From Verrucomicrobiia bacterium Tous-C2TDCM (lineage in GTDB: Bacteria; Verrucomicrobiota; Verrucomicrobiia; Verrucomicrobiales; DEV007): a DNA stretch of 45,959 nucleotides. Under the pieces are notes generated by a model. That model was not told where the DNA came from. It did not search any database and was given only the letters and a program-made list of their open reading frames with translations. Position 1 is the first letter of the stretch, and each line of letters opens with the position of its first letter. The position numbers and the translations under genes are program-made. This document shows, piece by piece, positions 36,544-45,831 of the stretch. The DNA is taken from assembly GCA_002288445.1 (NCBI GenBank), contig NEUQ01000003.1, forward strand, positions 1-45,959, written 5' to 3'.

Positions 36544-37452
36544 ATGAGTTTTCCACCGCCACGTCCCGTTTGCCCAGGTTCACGCCTCGCCGTTGTCGCT
36601 CCCGCCGGCCCGTTCAACGAAGAATCTTTTCGTGCGGGTCTCGACTGGCTGAGGGAGCGCTACGAGGTGACATACCGCCCCGACATCTACGCGAAAGCCG
36701 GCTACCTCGCCGGGGAAGACCATCGCCGCCTTGCCGAACTGCTCGAAGCTCTTGCCGATCCGTCCGTCGATGCCATCGTCTGCGCGCGCGGGGGATTCGG
36801 AACGACCCGCATTCTTCCCGGCATCGATGGGAGCCTTGTCCAAGCCGCGAACAAACTGGTGATCGGGTTCAGCGACATCACCGCCCTTCACGCGATTTGG
36901 AACCAGGCCGGCGTGAGATCGGTCCACGCGCCCATGGTCGCCGCCCTTGGCAAGGCCGCCGACGACATTCGCAGCCAATGGATCGATACCGTCGAGCATC
37001 ACGACAAAGTGCGGGCGTGGGCGCTCCAGTCCCTCCGTCCCTTCGAATCCGATTCGAGCGGCATCCTTACCGGAGGCAATCTCGCCGTCATCGGATCCCT
37101 TCTCGGCACCGATCGCCAGCCACGGCTTTCAGGGCGCATCCTTTTTATCGAGGATGTCGGCGAGCGACCCTACCGAGTGGATCGCGTCCTCACCTCGATG
37201 AAACAGGCGGGACTCTTTGACGGCCTCGCCGGTCTCGTCGTCGGGGCCTTCACCGAAGGCGAACCCGGTGCCGACGGTGTCGCTATCGAAGACGTCATCT
37301 CCGGCCATTTCGGCGACGCACTCTTTCCAGTGTTGACGGGATTTCCCGCTGGTCACATCGACGAGAACGTCGCCATTCCGTTCGGGGCCACGGCAAGGAT
37401 CGAGGGAAATCGGCTCGAAGTTCTCCCCGTCCCCGCCGCGGATCTCACCTGA
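36544..37452 (+). CDS. ldcA: LD-carboxypeptidase (S66 family)
   Basis: LAVVAPAGPF, DAIVCARGGFGTTRILPGID, KLVIGFSDITALH, GGNLAVIGSLLGT, FIEDVGERPYRVDRVLTSMKQAGLF, GFPAGHIDENVAIPFGA. Confidence 0.93.
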   Translation: MSFPPPRPVCPGSRLAVVAPAGPFNEESFRAGLDWLRERYEVTYRPDIYAKAGYLAGEDHRRLAELLEALADPSVDAIVCARGGFGTTRILPGIDGSLVQAANKLVIGFSDITALHAIWNQAGVRSVHAPMVAALGKAADDIRSQWIDTVEHHDKVRAWALQSLRPFESDSSGILTGGNLAVIGSLLGTDRQPRLSGRILFIEDVGERPYRVDRVLTSMKQAGLFDGLAGLVVGAFTEGEPGADGVAIEDVISGHFGDALFPVLTGFPAGHIDENVAIPFGATARIEGNRLEVLPVPAADLT

Positions 37453-38014
37453 CCCCGGCCGGATCCGCGGGAGTTCCAGAAACTGCAGGGGCGAGCGGCG
37501 CATTCGCGATCCTCACACGGGCACCGTTGCCGACGATTTCAAAGAGATCGATGATGTCGAGCGATCGCATCCTCACACAACCATAACTCGCCGGGGTTCC
37601 GATGGTGCGTTCCTCGGGCGTGCCGTGGATGTAGATGTAGCGCCTGTAGGCATTCGCGTTGTGCGGATCCTGCCCCTTGAGCCAGAGAATCCGAGTGACG
37701 ATGGGATCGCGGCCGGGCGCATCGGGTGGCAGGACTTCACCGGTAGGCTTGCGGGATTTGAAGACCGCCCCGGCGGGCGCATCCTCGCCGATCTTCCTCG
37801 CGATCCGGAAGCTACCCAGCGGGGTCTGGTTGCTTCCTCTGCCGTCGCCAAGGCCGAACTTCGACGTCGAGACCGGATACTCGCGGATGCGGACCCCGTC
37901 CCGATAGACGGCCATGCGCTGCTCGGGGACGGAGATCTCGACAAGATGCTGTTCGTCAGTGACGCAGGAGGTGAGAAAGAGAGCAAGGGCCGGGCAAAGA
38001 AGGAATCGTTTCAT
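37445..38014 (-). CDS. L,D-transpeptidase (YkuD/ErfK family) lipoprotein
   Basis: Lipobox LTSCVTDE; YIHGTPEERTIGTPASYGCVRMRSLDIIDLFEIV catalytic HxxxxxxxxxxxxSxGCxR(M) motif. Confidence 0.92.
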   Translation of the reverse strand: MKRFLLCPALALFLTSCVTDEQHLVEISVPEQRMAVYRDGVRIREYPVSTSKFGLGDGRGSNQTPLGSFRIARKIGEDAPAGAVFKSRKPTGEVLPPDAPGRDPIVTRILWLKGQDPHNANAYRRYIYIHGTPEERTIGTPASYGCVRMRSLDIIDLFEIVGNGARVRIANAPLAPAVSGTPADPAGVR

Positions 38015-38083
38015 GAAAGACCGAATCGGAAATTTACCCCCAATCCTCCGCGGAAGCAACGTCCGGTCCGAAGAACGATTCTC

Positions 38084-39013
38084 CTAACAAAACACTGCCC
38101 AAACCGCCGACCGGAACACATCGCTTCGCGCGATCTTGATCCGCTCGCTCATGACCCGCTGCGCTCCGGCTTGTTCCAACAAGTCCACCGTCCGGCCCGC
38201 GAGCAAACGAGGCAATCGGGAACAGAATCGCACCCGCGGCTCGCGAACTTGGTCGATGTAGCTGTCAGCCTCCTCCAGAAACCCGCGACATTCATCGATC
38301 CAGCGCTCGAAGACCGGCTGGATCACCGCCGCCGCCGGCATCCCCTCCCCGCTCCATCCGGCCGCTTTCAGTTCATCAACCGGCAGGTAACAGCGGCCTC
38401 GCGGCAGATCCTCGTGCAGATCCCGGAGAATGTTCGTCAATTGCAGGGCTTGGCCGAGCCTGCGTCCATTGATCAGCATGGCGGTGGCTTGATCGGACGA
38501 GGCAAAACGCTTTCCCAGGACGGTGAAGGCCGTCTTTGTCCAGTATTCCCCCACCGAGCCTGCAACCCAGTAGGTGTAGCGGAGCAGGTCCTCACCGGTC
38601 TGACAGGCAAACGGTCCGTCGCCAAAAGCTTTCAAGTCCCAAACCTGTCCGTGCAGAATCGTGAGCAGCACCTCTAGCAAATGCGCGCGCGGAGCGGGAT
38701 CGAGCGAGCGATAGCGGCCGATCAAAAGCTCCGCCCTCGTCAAGAGCACCCGTTCCCCCTCGTGCGACAAGCGACCGGCAATGACTCCAGGATCCTTCTC
38801 AAAACGATCCCGCCGCCCTTGGAGGATGAGGCCCAACTCCTCGAGCCAGATGAGCCGATCCGCCTCCCGCAACCCCGGAGCATCCGCGAGGGTGTCGCTG
38901 AGTCGCGCCAGAAGATACCCGAGAGACACAGGCTCCCGCATCTCGCGGGGTAAAAATCGCAGGCTCAGATAAAACGAACGCGAGACCGCCTTGAGAAGTT
39001 CATTCTGATCCAT
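38084..39013 (-). CDS. Squalene/phytoene synthase family protein
   Basis: SRSFYLSLRFLPREMREPV, LARLSDTLADAPG (first Asp motif), YTYWVAGSVGEYWTK, QLTNILRDLHEDLPRGRCYLP (second Asp motif). Confidence 0.92.
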   Translation of the reverse strand: MDQNELLKAVSRSFYLSLRFLPREMREPVSLGYLLARLSDTLADAPGLREADRLIWLEELGLILQGRRDRFEKDPGVIAGRLSHEGERVLLTRAELLIGRYRSLDPAPRAHLLEVLLTILHGQVWDLKAFGDGPFACQTGEDLLRYTYWVAGSVGEYWTKTAFTVLGKRFASSDQATAMLINGRRLGQALQLTNILRDLHEDLPRGRCYLPVDELKAAGWSGEGMPAAAVIQPVFERWIDECRGFLEEADSYIDQVREPRVRFCSRLPRLLAGRTVDLLEQAGAQRVMSERIKIARSDVFRSAVWAVFC

Positions 39014-39072
39014 CGCCCTAACGTTCACTCCAGATTCAACCCGCTCCAGATTTTGCCTGACACTTTTATCTC

Positions 39073-40122
39073 TCACCGCTCGAGGAGCCTCGCCGCCTCG
39101 CGCAGGATCCGCTCGGTCGTTTCCCAACCGATGCAGGGATCGGTGACGGACTGCCCCCAGCGCATGGCAGTGTGGTCTTCGAGAATGGCTTGACTGCCCT
39201 CGACATGATGGCTCTCGAGCATGGCCCCGACGATGCGACGATTCCCCTTGATCCGCTGGGCGACGATCTCTGCGAAGACACCGGGCATCTTGTGGAAATC
39301 CTTCGAACAGTTCGCGTGGCTAGCGTCGATCACGAGCGCGGGATTAACCTTCCCCTGTTCGAGTTCGGTCACCGCCGCCGCGACCGACGCGGCATCATGG
39401 TTGGGGCCGCCATCGCCCCCGCGCAGGACGGCGTGGCAATTCTGGTTGCCGCGCGTGCTTACCATCGAGGCGACGCCCTCGGGACTGATCCCGAAAAAGG
39501 TCTGGGGCGACCGGGCAGCCTTCAGAGCGTTCGCCACCGCGGTCATGCCACCGAACGTCGTGTTCTTGAAGCCCACCGGCATCGACAGGCCCGAGGCCAT
39601 TTGCCGATGCGTTTGCGATTCGACGGTGCGCGCGCCGACCGCGGCCCAGCAGATGAGATCGGCGATGTATTGCGGCGTGAACGGGTCGAGAAACTCGGTC
39701 GCAGTCGGCATGCCGAGTCCAACGATCTCGAGAAGCAGATCGCGGGCGATTCGGAGACCTTCGGCGAGGTTCGCGCTGCCGTCGAGATCGGGGTCCATGA
39801 TCAGCCCCTTCCATCCCACCGCCGTGCGTGGCTTTTCGAAGTAGACCCGCATCACGATCTCGAGTTGGTCGTGGAGTTCATCGCGCAAACCCATGAGTTT
39901 CTCCGCATAGGCGATGCCTTGACCGGGATCGTGGATCGAACACGGACCGACAATCACGAGGAAACGATCGGAACGACCATGGAGAATCTCCTCGATTCGC
40001 CGCCGTGCCGCCGATACCGAGGCCGCCTGCGCGTCACTGCGCGGGCGCTCGTGCATCAAAAAGGCGGGAGCCGGCAACGGCACGTTGAAGAGCACGTTGA
40101 GATCAGAGACACGTTCGGGCAT
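39073..40122 (-). CDS. 3-deoxy-7-phosphoheptulonate (DAHP) synthase, class I
   Basis: LVIVGPCSIHDPGQGIAYA, MRVYFEKPRTAVGWKGLIMDPDLDGS, PVGFKNTTFGG, VIDASHANCSKD, GWETTERILREAARLL. Confidence 0.96.
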   Translation of the reverse strand: MPERVSDLNVLFNVPLPAPAFLMHERPRSDAQAASVSAARRRIEEILHGRSDRFLVIVGPCSIHDPGQGIAYAEKLMGLRDELHDQLEIVMRVYFEKPRTAVGWKGLIMDPDLDGSANLAEGLRIARDLLLEIVGLGMPTATEFLDPFTPQYIADLICWAAVGARTVESQTHRQMASGLSMPVGFKNTTFGGMTAVANALKAARSPQTFFGISPEGVASMVSTRGNQNCHAVLRGGDGGPNHDAASVAAAVTELEQGKVNPALVIDASHANCSKDFHKMPGVFAEIVAQRIKGNRRIVGAMLESHHVEGSQAILEDHTAMRWGQSVTDPCIGWETTERILREAARLLER

Positions 40123-40206
40123 GGAGATCGCCCTCAGGGCGGTGAAGGTTGGGAAACGGGAGAGTAGAAGGTGAGTGGACGGTTCGCAACCTGGCCCGAT
40201 GGCGGA

Positions 40207-41397
40207 TTAAATCCAATGACACGGGACGGATTCGCCGGGGGCGACTTCCTGTCCCGCTTCGAGGCGGACGAGACAGTTTGCGCGGCTCAGGCCAAAAATG
40301 GCGTGGGATTGCTGGGTGCCGGAAAGACGAACCCGGCCGTTTTCGCAGATACCTCGCAAGTAGTGGGGACGGTCTCCGGCGTTGTGCATCGACTCCTCGG
40401 CGAGGCCCGACAGACTACCAATTCCGACAGAAGTGGACTCGGTCTCGTCCCCACGCAGACGCCGGATCACGGGAGCGACAAAGAGGGAGAAAGTGACGTA
40501 GGCCGAGACGGGATTGCCGGGCAGACCGAAGACGAGGGTGCCATCGGGATGCACCCCGAAGAGAAAGGGTTTCCCGGGCTTTACCTTCACCCGCCAAAAC
40601 TCGGTGACGACGCCGAGCTCGTTGAGAACTTCCTGCACGAAGTCGCGTTCACCGACCGAAACGCCGCCGGCGATGATCACGAGATCGGAAGCAGCGAGCG
40701 CGTTCACGAGCACCTCGCGGAGCTCGGCTGGATCATCGACCGCATGCGAAACACCCCCGACGGCACCCGCGCGGATCACGGCGGTCTGCAGCATGGGAGC
40801 GTTGCTGTTGTAAATCTCGCCGGGCAGAAGAGGAGATCCCGGCTCGACCAACTCATCACCGGTCGTGATAATGTGGGCGAGCGGCTTACTATGGACCGGC
40901 ACCTCAGGGATCCCCTGAGAGGCGAGCAGTCCGATCCTCGCCGGCGTCAGCACTTCGCCACGGCGCGAGAGGATCTGTCCCGCGCAGACATCGCCGCCGC
41001 GAACGCGGATGTTTTCCCCAAGTTCGACGCCCTCGCGGATGATGATGGAATCGCCCTCGCGGTCGACGTCTTCCTGCATGATCACCGCGTCGGCCCCCTT
41101 GGGAATGGCGGCACCGGTGAAAATGCGGATCGCCTCACCCGGTTTCAGCTCGAGACCGAGATCGACACCGGCTGCCTGAATCCCCTCCACAACTGGCAAT
41201 CTCGCGCCGACCATGGCTTCGGCCGCACGCACCGCATAGCCGTCCATGCTCGAATTGTCGAAGGGCGGAGAGTCCATCACCGCAACGATTTGCTGCGCGA
41301 GGATCTGGTCGAGGGCAAGCTCCAACGGAACCCAAATGACCGAACCGGGTGAGGTCCGCTCGAGGATGCGCCGCCGGGCTTCTGTTTCCTCCAACAT
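40207..41397 (-). CDS. moeA: Molybdopterin molybdotransferase MoeA
   Basis: PPFDNSSMDGYAVRA, PGEAIRIFTGAAIPKGADAVIMQED, ITTGDELVEPG, GVSVGERDFVQEVL, KPGKPFLFG, VFGLPGNPVSAYVTF. Confidence 0.95.
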   Translation of the reverse strand: MLEETEARRRILERTSPGSVIWVPLELALDQILAQQIVAVMDSPPFDNSSMDGYAVRAAEAMVGARLPVVEGIQAAGVDLGLELKPGEAIRIFTGAAIPKGADAVIMQEDVDREGDSIIIREGVELGENIRVRGGDVCAGQILSRRGEVLTPARIGLLASQGIPEVPVHSKPLAHIITTGDELVEPGSPLLPGEIYNSNAPMLQTAVIRAGAVGGVSHAVDDPAELREVLVNALAASDLVIIAGGVSVGERDFVQEVLNELGVVTEFWRVKVKPGKPFLFGVHPDGTLVFGLPGNPVSAYVTFSLFVAPVIRRLRGDETESTSVGIGSLSGLAEESMHNAGDRPHYLRGICENGRVRLSGTQQSHAIFGLSRANCLVRLEAGQEVAPGESVPCHWI

Positions 41398-41562
41398 GGA
41401 GAGATGAAAGAGGCGGGAACGACGGGTGTCAAGACCGGGCGCGCGGTGCGCCGCGCGGAGTGTTGGAGTAATGGAATGATCAGGTACTGAAAAAGGACGA
41501 ATCCCGTCGACCGCAACGGTCACGGTGCGCTCGCCGCAACGCGATCGACTCCACGACTGCAC

Positions 41563-43359
41563 CTAAATCCTTCCCGCCAACAACTCGCGCTGAAAGACGA
41601 GCTCCTTTGGCAGGTGATCATAAAGGCGCAGATAAAGATCCGCTTCAGAGAGCAACTCCTGGCGGAACTCCTCGCGACTCACGTTCATCAGCTCGTTGAA
41701 CTGCGCTTCGGTGAAATCGAGTCCCTCCCAGTTCAGCTCGTGATAGCGAGGCACCCAACCGAGACTCGATTCGTGTCCACGGCCCTGACCTCGGACGCGG
41801 TCGAAGATCCACTCGAGCACCCGCATGTTTTCCTGAAAACCGGGCCAAAGAAAACGGCCATCCTCACCCTTCCGGAACCAGTTCACGTGGAACATCCGCG
41901 GCAGTTCGGGAATGAGCTTTCGCATTTCGAGCCAGTGCGCGAAGTAATCACCCATGTTGTAGCCGCAGAAGGGCAGCATGGCGAAGGGATCGTGGCGGAT
42001 CTTCCCGATCGCCCCCTCGGCGGCGGCCGTCATTTCCGATCCGAGGTTCGCACCGAGGAAGACTCCATGAACCCAGTTGAAGGCCTGAAAAACAAGCGGC
42101 ATCGTCGTGGCACGGCGTCCGCCGAAAATGATCGCGTCGATGGGGACGCCCTCGGGCTTTTCCCAATCCGGATCGATCGCAGGACACTGCGAGGCGGAGC
42201 AGGTGAAGCGCGAATTCGGATGCGCCGCAGGTGTCCCGGCGTCGGGCGTCCAAGGTTCGCCCCGCCAGTCGATGAGCCCCTCCGGCGCCTTTTCGGTCAT
42301 TCCTTCCCACCAGACATCTCCATCGGGCGTGAGGGCGACGTTGGTGAAGATCGTGTTCTTCCACATGGATGCCATCGCGTTCGGATTCGACTTTTCCGAG
42401 GTTCCTGGGGCGACCCCGAAGTAGCCGGCCTCGGGATTGATCGCGCGGAGACGTCCATCCTTGCCCGGACGCAGCCAGGCGATGTCGTCGCCCACCGTCG
42501 TGACTTTCCAGCCTTTCTCCCGATAGACCGGCGGCGGGATGAGCATCGCGAAATTCGTCTTGCCACAGGCACTCGGAAAGGCGGCGGCGATGTAGCGTTT
42601 CTCGCCTTCGGGATTTTCGACCCCGCTGATCAGCATGTGCTCTGCCATCCAGCCCTCCTCACGGGCGATGACCGAGGCGATCCGCAGGGCGAGACACTTT
42701 TTCCCAAGGAGGGCGTTGCCCCCGTAGCCGCTGCCGTAGCTCCAGATCTCGCGTTCGTTGGGAAAATGGACGATGTATTTGTCAGGATTGCAGGGCCAAG
42801 ACACATCCGTCTTTCCCGCCGTGAGCGGCGCGCCAACGGAATGGACGCAGGGCACGAAATCGCCCTCCTCACCGAGCCGCTCGAGCACGGCGTTGCCCAT
42901 GCGGGTCATGATCTTCATGTTCACCGCGACGTAGGCCGAATCACTCACCTCGACCCCGATGATCGAATAGGCCGAATCGAGCGGCCCCATGCAGAAGGGG
43001 ATCACATACATCGTCCGCCCCTCCATGCAGCCGGTGAAAAGCCCTTTCAGCTTTGCCCTCATCTCGCCGGGGGGGCTCCAGCGGTTCGTCGGCCCGGCGG
43101 ATGCCTGACGGCGGCTGCAGATGAACGTCCGGTCCTCGACCCGGGCGACGTCGGCGGGATCGGAGAGAGCGAGATAACTGTTGGGGCGTTTGTCAGGATT
43201 GAGTTTCCGGAAGGTACCCGCTTCGACAAGCACGCCACAAAGGCGGTGCCATTCCTCCTCTGATCCGTCGCACCAGATGACCTCGGAGGGACGGCAGAGA
43301 GCTACGAGATCCTCGACCCAGGCGAGAAGACGTCGGTGTGTGGTCGGCGGTGTCGGCAT
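41563..43359 (-). CDS. pckG: Phosphoenolpyruvate carboxykinase (GTP)
   Basis: [15 protein letters not shown] kinase loop, [73 protein letters not shown]. Confidence 0.97.
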   Translation of the reverse strand: MPTPPTTHRRLLAWVEDLVALCRPSEVIWCDGSEEEWHRLCGVLVEAGTFRKLNPDKRPNSYLALSDPADVARVEDRTFICSRRQASAGPTNRWSPPGEMRAKLKGLFTGCMEGRTMYVIPFCMGPLDSAYSIIGVEVSDSAYVAVNMKIMTRMGNAVLERLGEEGDFVPCVHSVGAPLTAGKTDVSWPCNPDKYIVHFPNEREIWSYGSGYGGNALLGKKCLALRIASVIAREEGWMAEHMLISGVENPEGEKRYIAAAFPSACGKTNFAMLIPPPVYREKGWKVTTVGDDIAWLRPGKDGRLRAINPEAGYFGVAPGTSEKSNPNAMASMWKNTIFTNVALTPDGDVWWEGMTEKAPEGLIDWRGEPWTPDAGTPAAHPNSRFTCSASQCPAIDPDWEKPEGVPIDAIIFGGRRATTMPLVFQAFNWVHGVFLGANLGSEMTAAAEGAIGKIRHDPFAMLPFCGYNMGDYFAHWLEMRKLIPELPRMFHVNWFRKGEDGRFLWPGFQENMRVLEWIFDRVRGQGRGHESSLGWVPRYHELNWEGLDFTEAQFNELMNVSREEFRQELLSEADLYLRLYDHLPKELVFQRELLAGRI

Positions 43360-43477
43360 GATTCAGACTGGCGCGGAGGCCCGCCCTTGTCCAGAGGATC
43401 GAATGAAGAATCTTGTCAGGGTGAGGGCGGGAATTGGGGTGAGTGATCAGGCGATGCAGGGCGGGTTCCCACCCGCC

Positions 43478-43870
43478 TCAGAAAATCCGGTCTGTCGCGT
43501 CGATCCCGGGGATGCGCTGAAAATGCTGGTCGTAGGTGAGGACCACCGCCCCCGCATGCATCGCGCAGACGGCGATATGAAGATCCGTCAATGGCAGGAC
43601 GACCCCCTCGCGATCGAGTGTCCAGGCCAGCGCCATGGTCGCTTCCCAGCGTTTGTAGCCGTCATCGATGTAGAGCATGCAGGACCAAAGCGCTTCCAAT
43701 TGCTTGAGTGCCTTTTCATTTCGCATACCGCGCCCGACTTCCGCCTTCACCGCTCCACAAGTCGCGAGATCCCTGCTCTGAGCCAGAACTCGAAGCAAGG
43801 CGAGCGGATCTTCGCCATTCCGCATCTTGGTGATATACCAAGACGAATCAACCAGGATGGGGCGGCTCAT
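43478..43870 (-). CDS. vapC: PIN-domain toxin (VapC-like)
   Basis: MSRPILVDSSWYITKMRNGEDP..., VKAEVGRG, LTDLHIAVCAMHAGAVVLTYDQHFQRIPGI: PIN acidic residues; ATGA overlap with an upstream antitoxin. Confidence 0.88.
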   Translation of the reverse strand: MSRPILVDSSWYITKMRNGEDPLALLRVLAQSRDLATCGAVKAEVGRGMRNEKALKQLEALWSCMLYIDDGYKRWEATMALAWTLDREGVVLPLTDLHIAVCAMHAGAVVLTYDQHFQRIPGIDATDRIF

Positions 43871-44133
43871 GAATCTCTCTCGGGTCGGTTGGTGACCTGA
43901 AACGGAGTGATTCCCTCCCCGACGCGAAGTCGCATCGGATCGGAAGCGGGATCGAATGCACTCCGGAGTTCCTCGGGGCTCAATCCCAATCCCTCCTTGA
44001 GAACGTTCAGCAACTTCGCCCGGCGCACGATGTCCCTCAGCGCGATATGGATCGCCTCCGTCTTGGTGGTGGCACCGGTGATCGACATGACACTGTCGAG
44101 CAGGTCGTCGTCCATATTGATGGTGATCTTCAT
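43867..44133 (-). CDS. vapB: VapB-like ribbon-helix-helix antitoxin
   Basis: MKITINMDDDLLDSVMSITGATTKTEAIHIALRDIVRRAKLLNVLKEG is a type II VapB RHH signature; coupled to the PIN toxin. Confidence 0.88.
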   Translation of the reverse strand: MKITINMDDDLLDSVMSITGATTKTEAIHIALRDIVRRAKLLNVLKEGLGLSPEELRSAFDPASDPMRLRVGEGITPFQVTNRPERDS

Positions 44134-44167
44134 ACCGCCACGATACCGCTTTCATCCATCTTGTAAA
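44132..44167 (-). promoter_or_regulatory. vapBC promoter and direct-repeat operator
   Basis: Minus strand TTTACA (44167-44162) - 16 bp - TATCGT (44145-44140) - 6 bp - ATG; direct repeat ATACCGC at 44132-44138 and 44143-44149 (11-bp period) over the -10/start. Confidence 0.5.
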
Positions 44168-44227
44168 TGTCCACCCCCAACTCCCTGCTGGCATCGCGCC
44201 AAATCCGGGTTATTTCTCCCGCCCGCC

Positions 44228-45361
44228 ATGTTTACCCTCCTCCACACCGACAGCCGCACTGCCGCCCGCCGCGGGCGGATGACTCTGGCGCATGGAGAGG
44301 TGGAGACGCCCTGTTTCATGCCGGTGGGCACCCGGGGCACCGTAAAATCGGTCCACCCGGCCGAGCTGTCCGACCCGGCCCTCGATTGCCGCATTCTCCT
44401 CGGCAACACCTACCACCTCTTTCTCCGCCCTGGGACCGAGGTGCTCGACCACTTCGGCGGACTCCACGAATTTATGTGCTGGCAGCGCCCCATCCTCACC
44501 GATTCGGGCGGTTACCAGGTCTTTTCGCTCTCCAAGTTGCGAAAACTCACCGAAGAGGGCGTCCGCTTCCAGAGCCATCTCGACGGCAGCCCCGTCCATC
44601 TCACCCCAGAGTCGGTGCTGGAAATCCAGCGATCCATCGGCAGCGACATCTGCATGATCCTCGACGAGTGCCCGCCGTTTCCCTGCGAACGGGAGTATGC
44701 CGAAAAATCACTTGCCCTCACCCAACGCTGGGCGGTGCGGGCGCGGGAATGGGTCGCCAAACACCAACCCAAGGGACAGCGCCACTTCGGTATTGTTCAG
44801 GGTTCCTGTTTCCCCGATTTGCGCGAAAGGGCGGCCCGTGATCTCGTCGATCTGGACTTCGACGGCTACGCCATCGGAGGCCTCTCCGTGGGAGAACCCA
44901 TTCCCGAAATGCTCAAGGCCGTCGACATCGCCGCCCCTATTCTGCCGGCCCACAAACCACGCTATGCCATGGGTTTGGGCCAACCCGACCAGCTTCTCGA
45001 GCTGATTTCCAGGGGGATCGACATGTTCGACTGCGTCCTCCCCACTCGCGTCGCGCGAAACGGCACCGCCTACACCGCCGACGGCACCATCAATCTCAAG
45101 AATGCCCGATGGGAAAAGAGCCGTGATCCCCTCGGCCCGACCGGCTCGACCCACCCTCTCTGCGAGGGATTCACCCTCGGCTACCTCCGGCATCTCATCA
45201 AAAATGACGAGCTCCTCGGCCTCCGACTCCTCTCTCTCCACAATCTGGCCTTTTATCTGGACTTGATGAAGCAAGCCCAGCGTGCTATTGAAGGCGGCTC
45301 GTTTGCAGACTTCAAGGAAACCTTCATCCGCCGCTACCGCGCGGGCAGGTCCGAAGCTTGA
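44228..45361 (+). CDS. tgt: tRNA-guanine transglycosylase (queuine tRNA-ribosyltransferase)
   Basis: TPCFMPVGTRGTVKSVHP, LGNTYHLFLRPG, DSGGYQVFSL, FGIVQGSCFPDLRERAARDLVDLDFDGYAIGGLSVGE, RGIDMFDCVLPTRVARNGTAYT; precedes yajC. Confidence 0.96.
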   Translation: MFTLLHTDSRTAARRGRMTLAHGEVETPCFMPVGTRGTVKSVHPAELSDPALDCRILLGNTYHLFLRPGTEVLDHFGGLHEFMCWQRPILTDSGGYQVFSLSKLRKLTEEGVRFQSHLDGSPVHLTPESVLEIQRSIGSDICMILDECPPFPCEREYAEKSLALTQRWAVRAREWVAKHQPKGQRHFGIVQGSCFPDLRERAARDLVDLDFDGYAIGGLSVGEPIPEMLKAVDIAAPILPAHKPRYAMGLGQPDQLLELISRGIDMFDCVLPTRVARNGTAYTADGTINLKNARWEKSRDPLGPTGSTHPLCEGFTLGYLRHLIKNDELLGLRLLSLHNLAFYLDLMKQAQRAIEGGSFADFKETFIRRYRAGRSEA

Positions 45362-45402
45362 TCCTCAGAAGAATTTACATCTCTCCCGATCCCGAAAAAT
45401 TC

Positions 45403-45747
45403 ATGATTTCGCCTCTTCACCTCCTCGCCCAAGACGCGCCGGTTCCCGCCGGCGGCGGTCTCGGGATGTTTGTCCCCATGATCCTCATCATGGTGATGTT
45501 TTACTTCATCCTGATCCGCCCCCAGAGAAAAGCTCAGAAGGCCCAAGAAGAAATGCGGAAGAACGTTCGCGTCGGCGACAAAGTCGTGACCATCGGTGGC
45601 GCCCACGGAATCGTTTCCGGCCTGACTGACAAAACCGTCTCGGTCAAGGTGGCTGACGGGCTCAGCATTAAGTTCGATCGTAGCGCCATCGCCACAGTCA
45701 CGGACAGCAAGGCGTCCAAGGAAGAAGAAAACAAGACCGAAGCCTGA
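45403..45747 (+). CDS. yajC: Preprotein translocase subunit YajC
   Basis: MFVPMILIMVMFYFILIRPQRKAQKAQEEMRKNVRVGDKVVTIGGAHGIVSGLTDKTVSVKVADGLSIKFDRSAIATV; tgt-yajC synteny. Confidence 0.95.
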   Translation: MISPLHLLAQDAPVPAGGGLGMFVPMILIMVMFYFILIRPQRKAQKAQEEMRKNVRVGDKVVTIGGAHGIVSGLTDKTVSVKVADGLSIKFDRSAIATVTDSKASKEEENKTEA

Positions 45748-45831
45748 TTTCCCCACCGCTCCCCAGTCCAACACTCTCCCCTGTTCCTCATTTTACCTCT
45801 TACCGGGCGCTCGGCGCCCGCTCTCTCCCCC

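Noticed and set aside
39172-40167. 331-aa plus-strand ORF opposite DAHP synthase
   Set aside because: Shadow ORF; DAHP synthase motifs are unambiguous on the minus strand.
41614-43263. 549-aa plus-strand ORF opposite PEPCK
   Set aside because: The minus strand encodes complete GTP-PEPCK; the plus frame is a low-information shadow.
43478-44133. vapBC as evidence of a defence or mobile island
   Set aside because: No integrase, transposase, att-like repeats or other defence genes nearby; flanked by pckG and tgt-yajC housekeeping genes.
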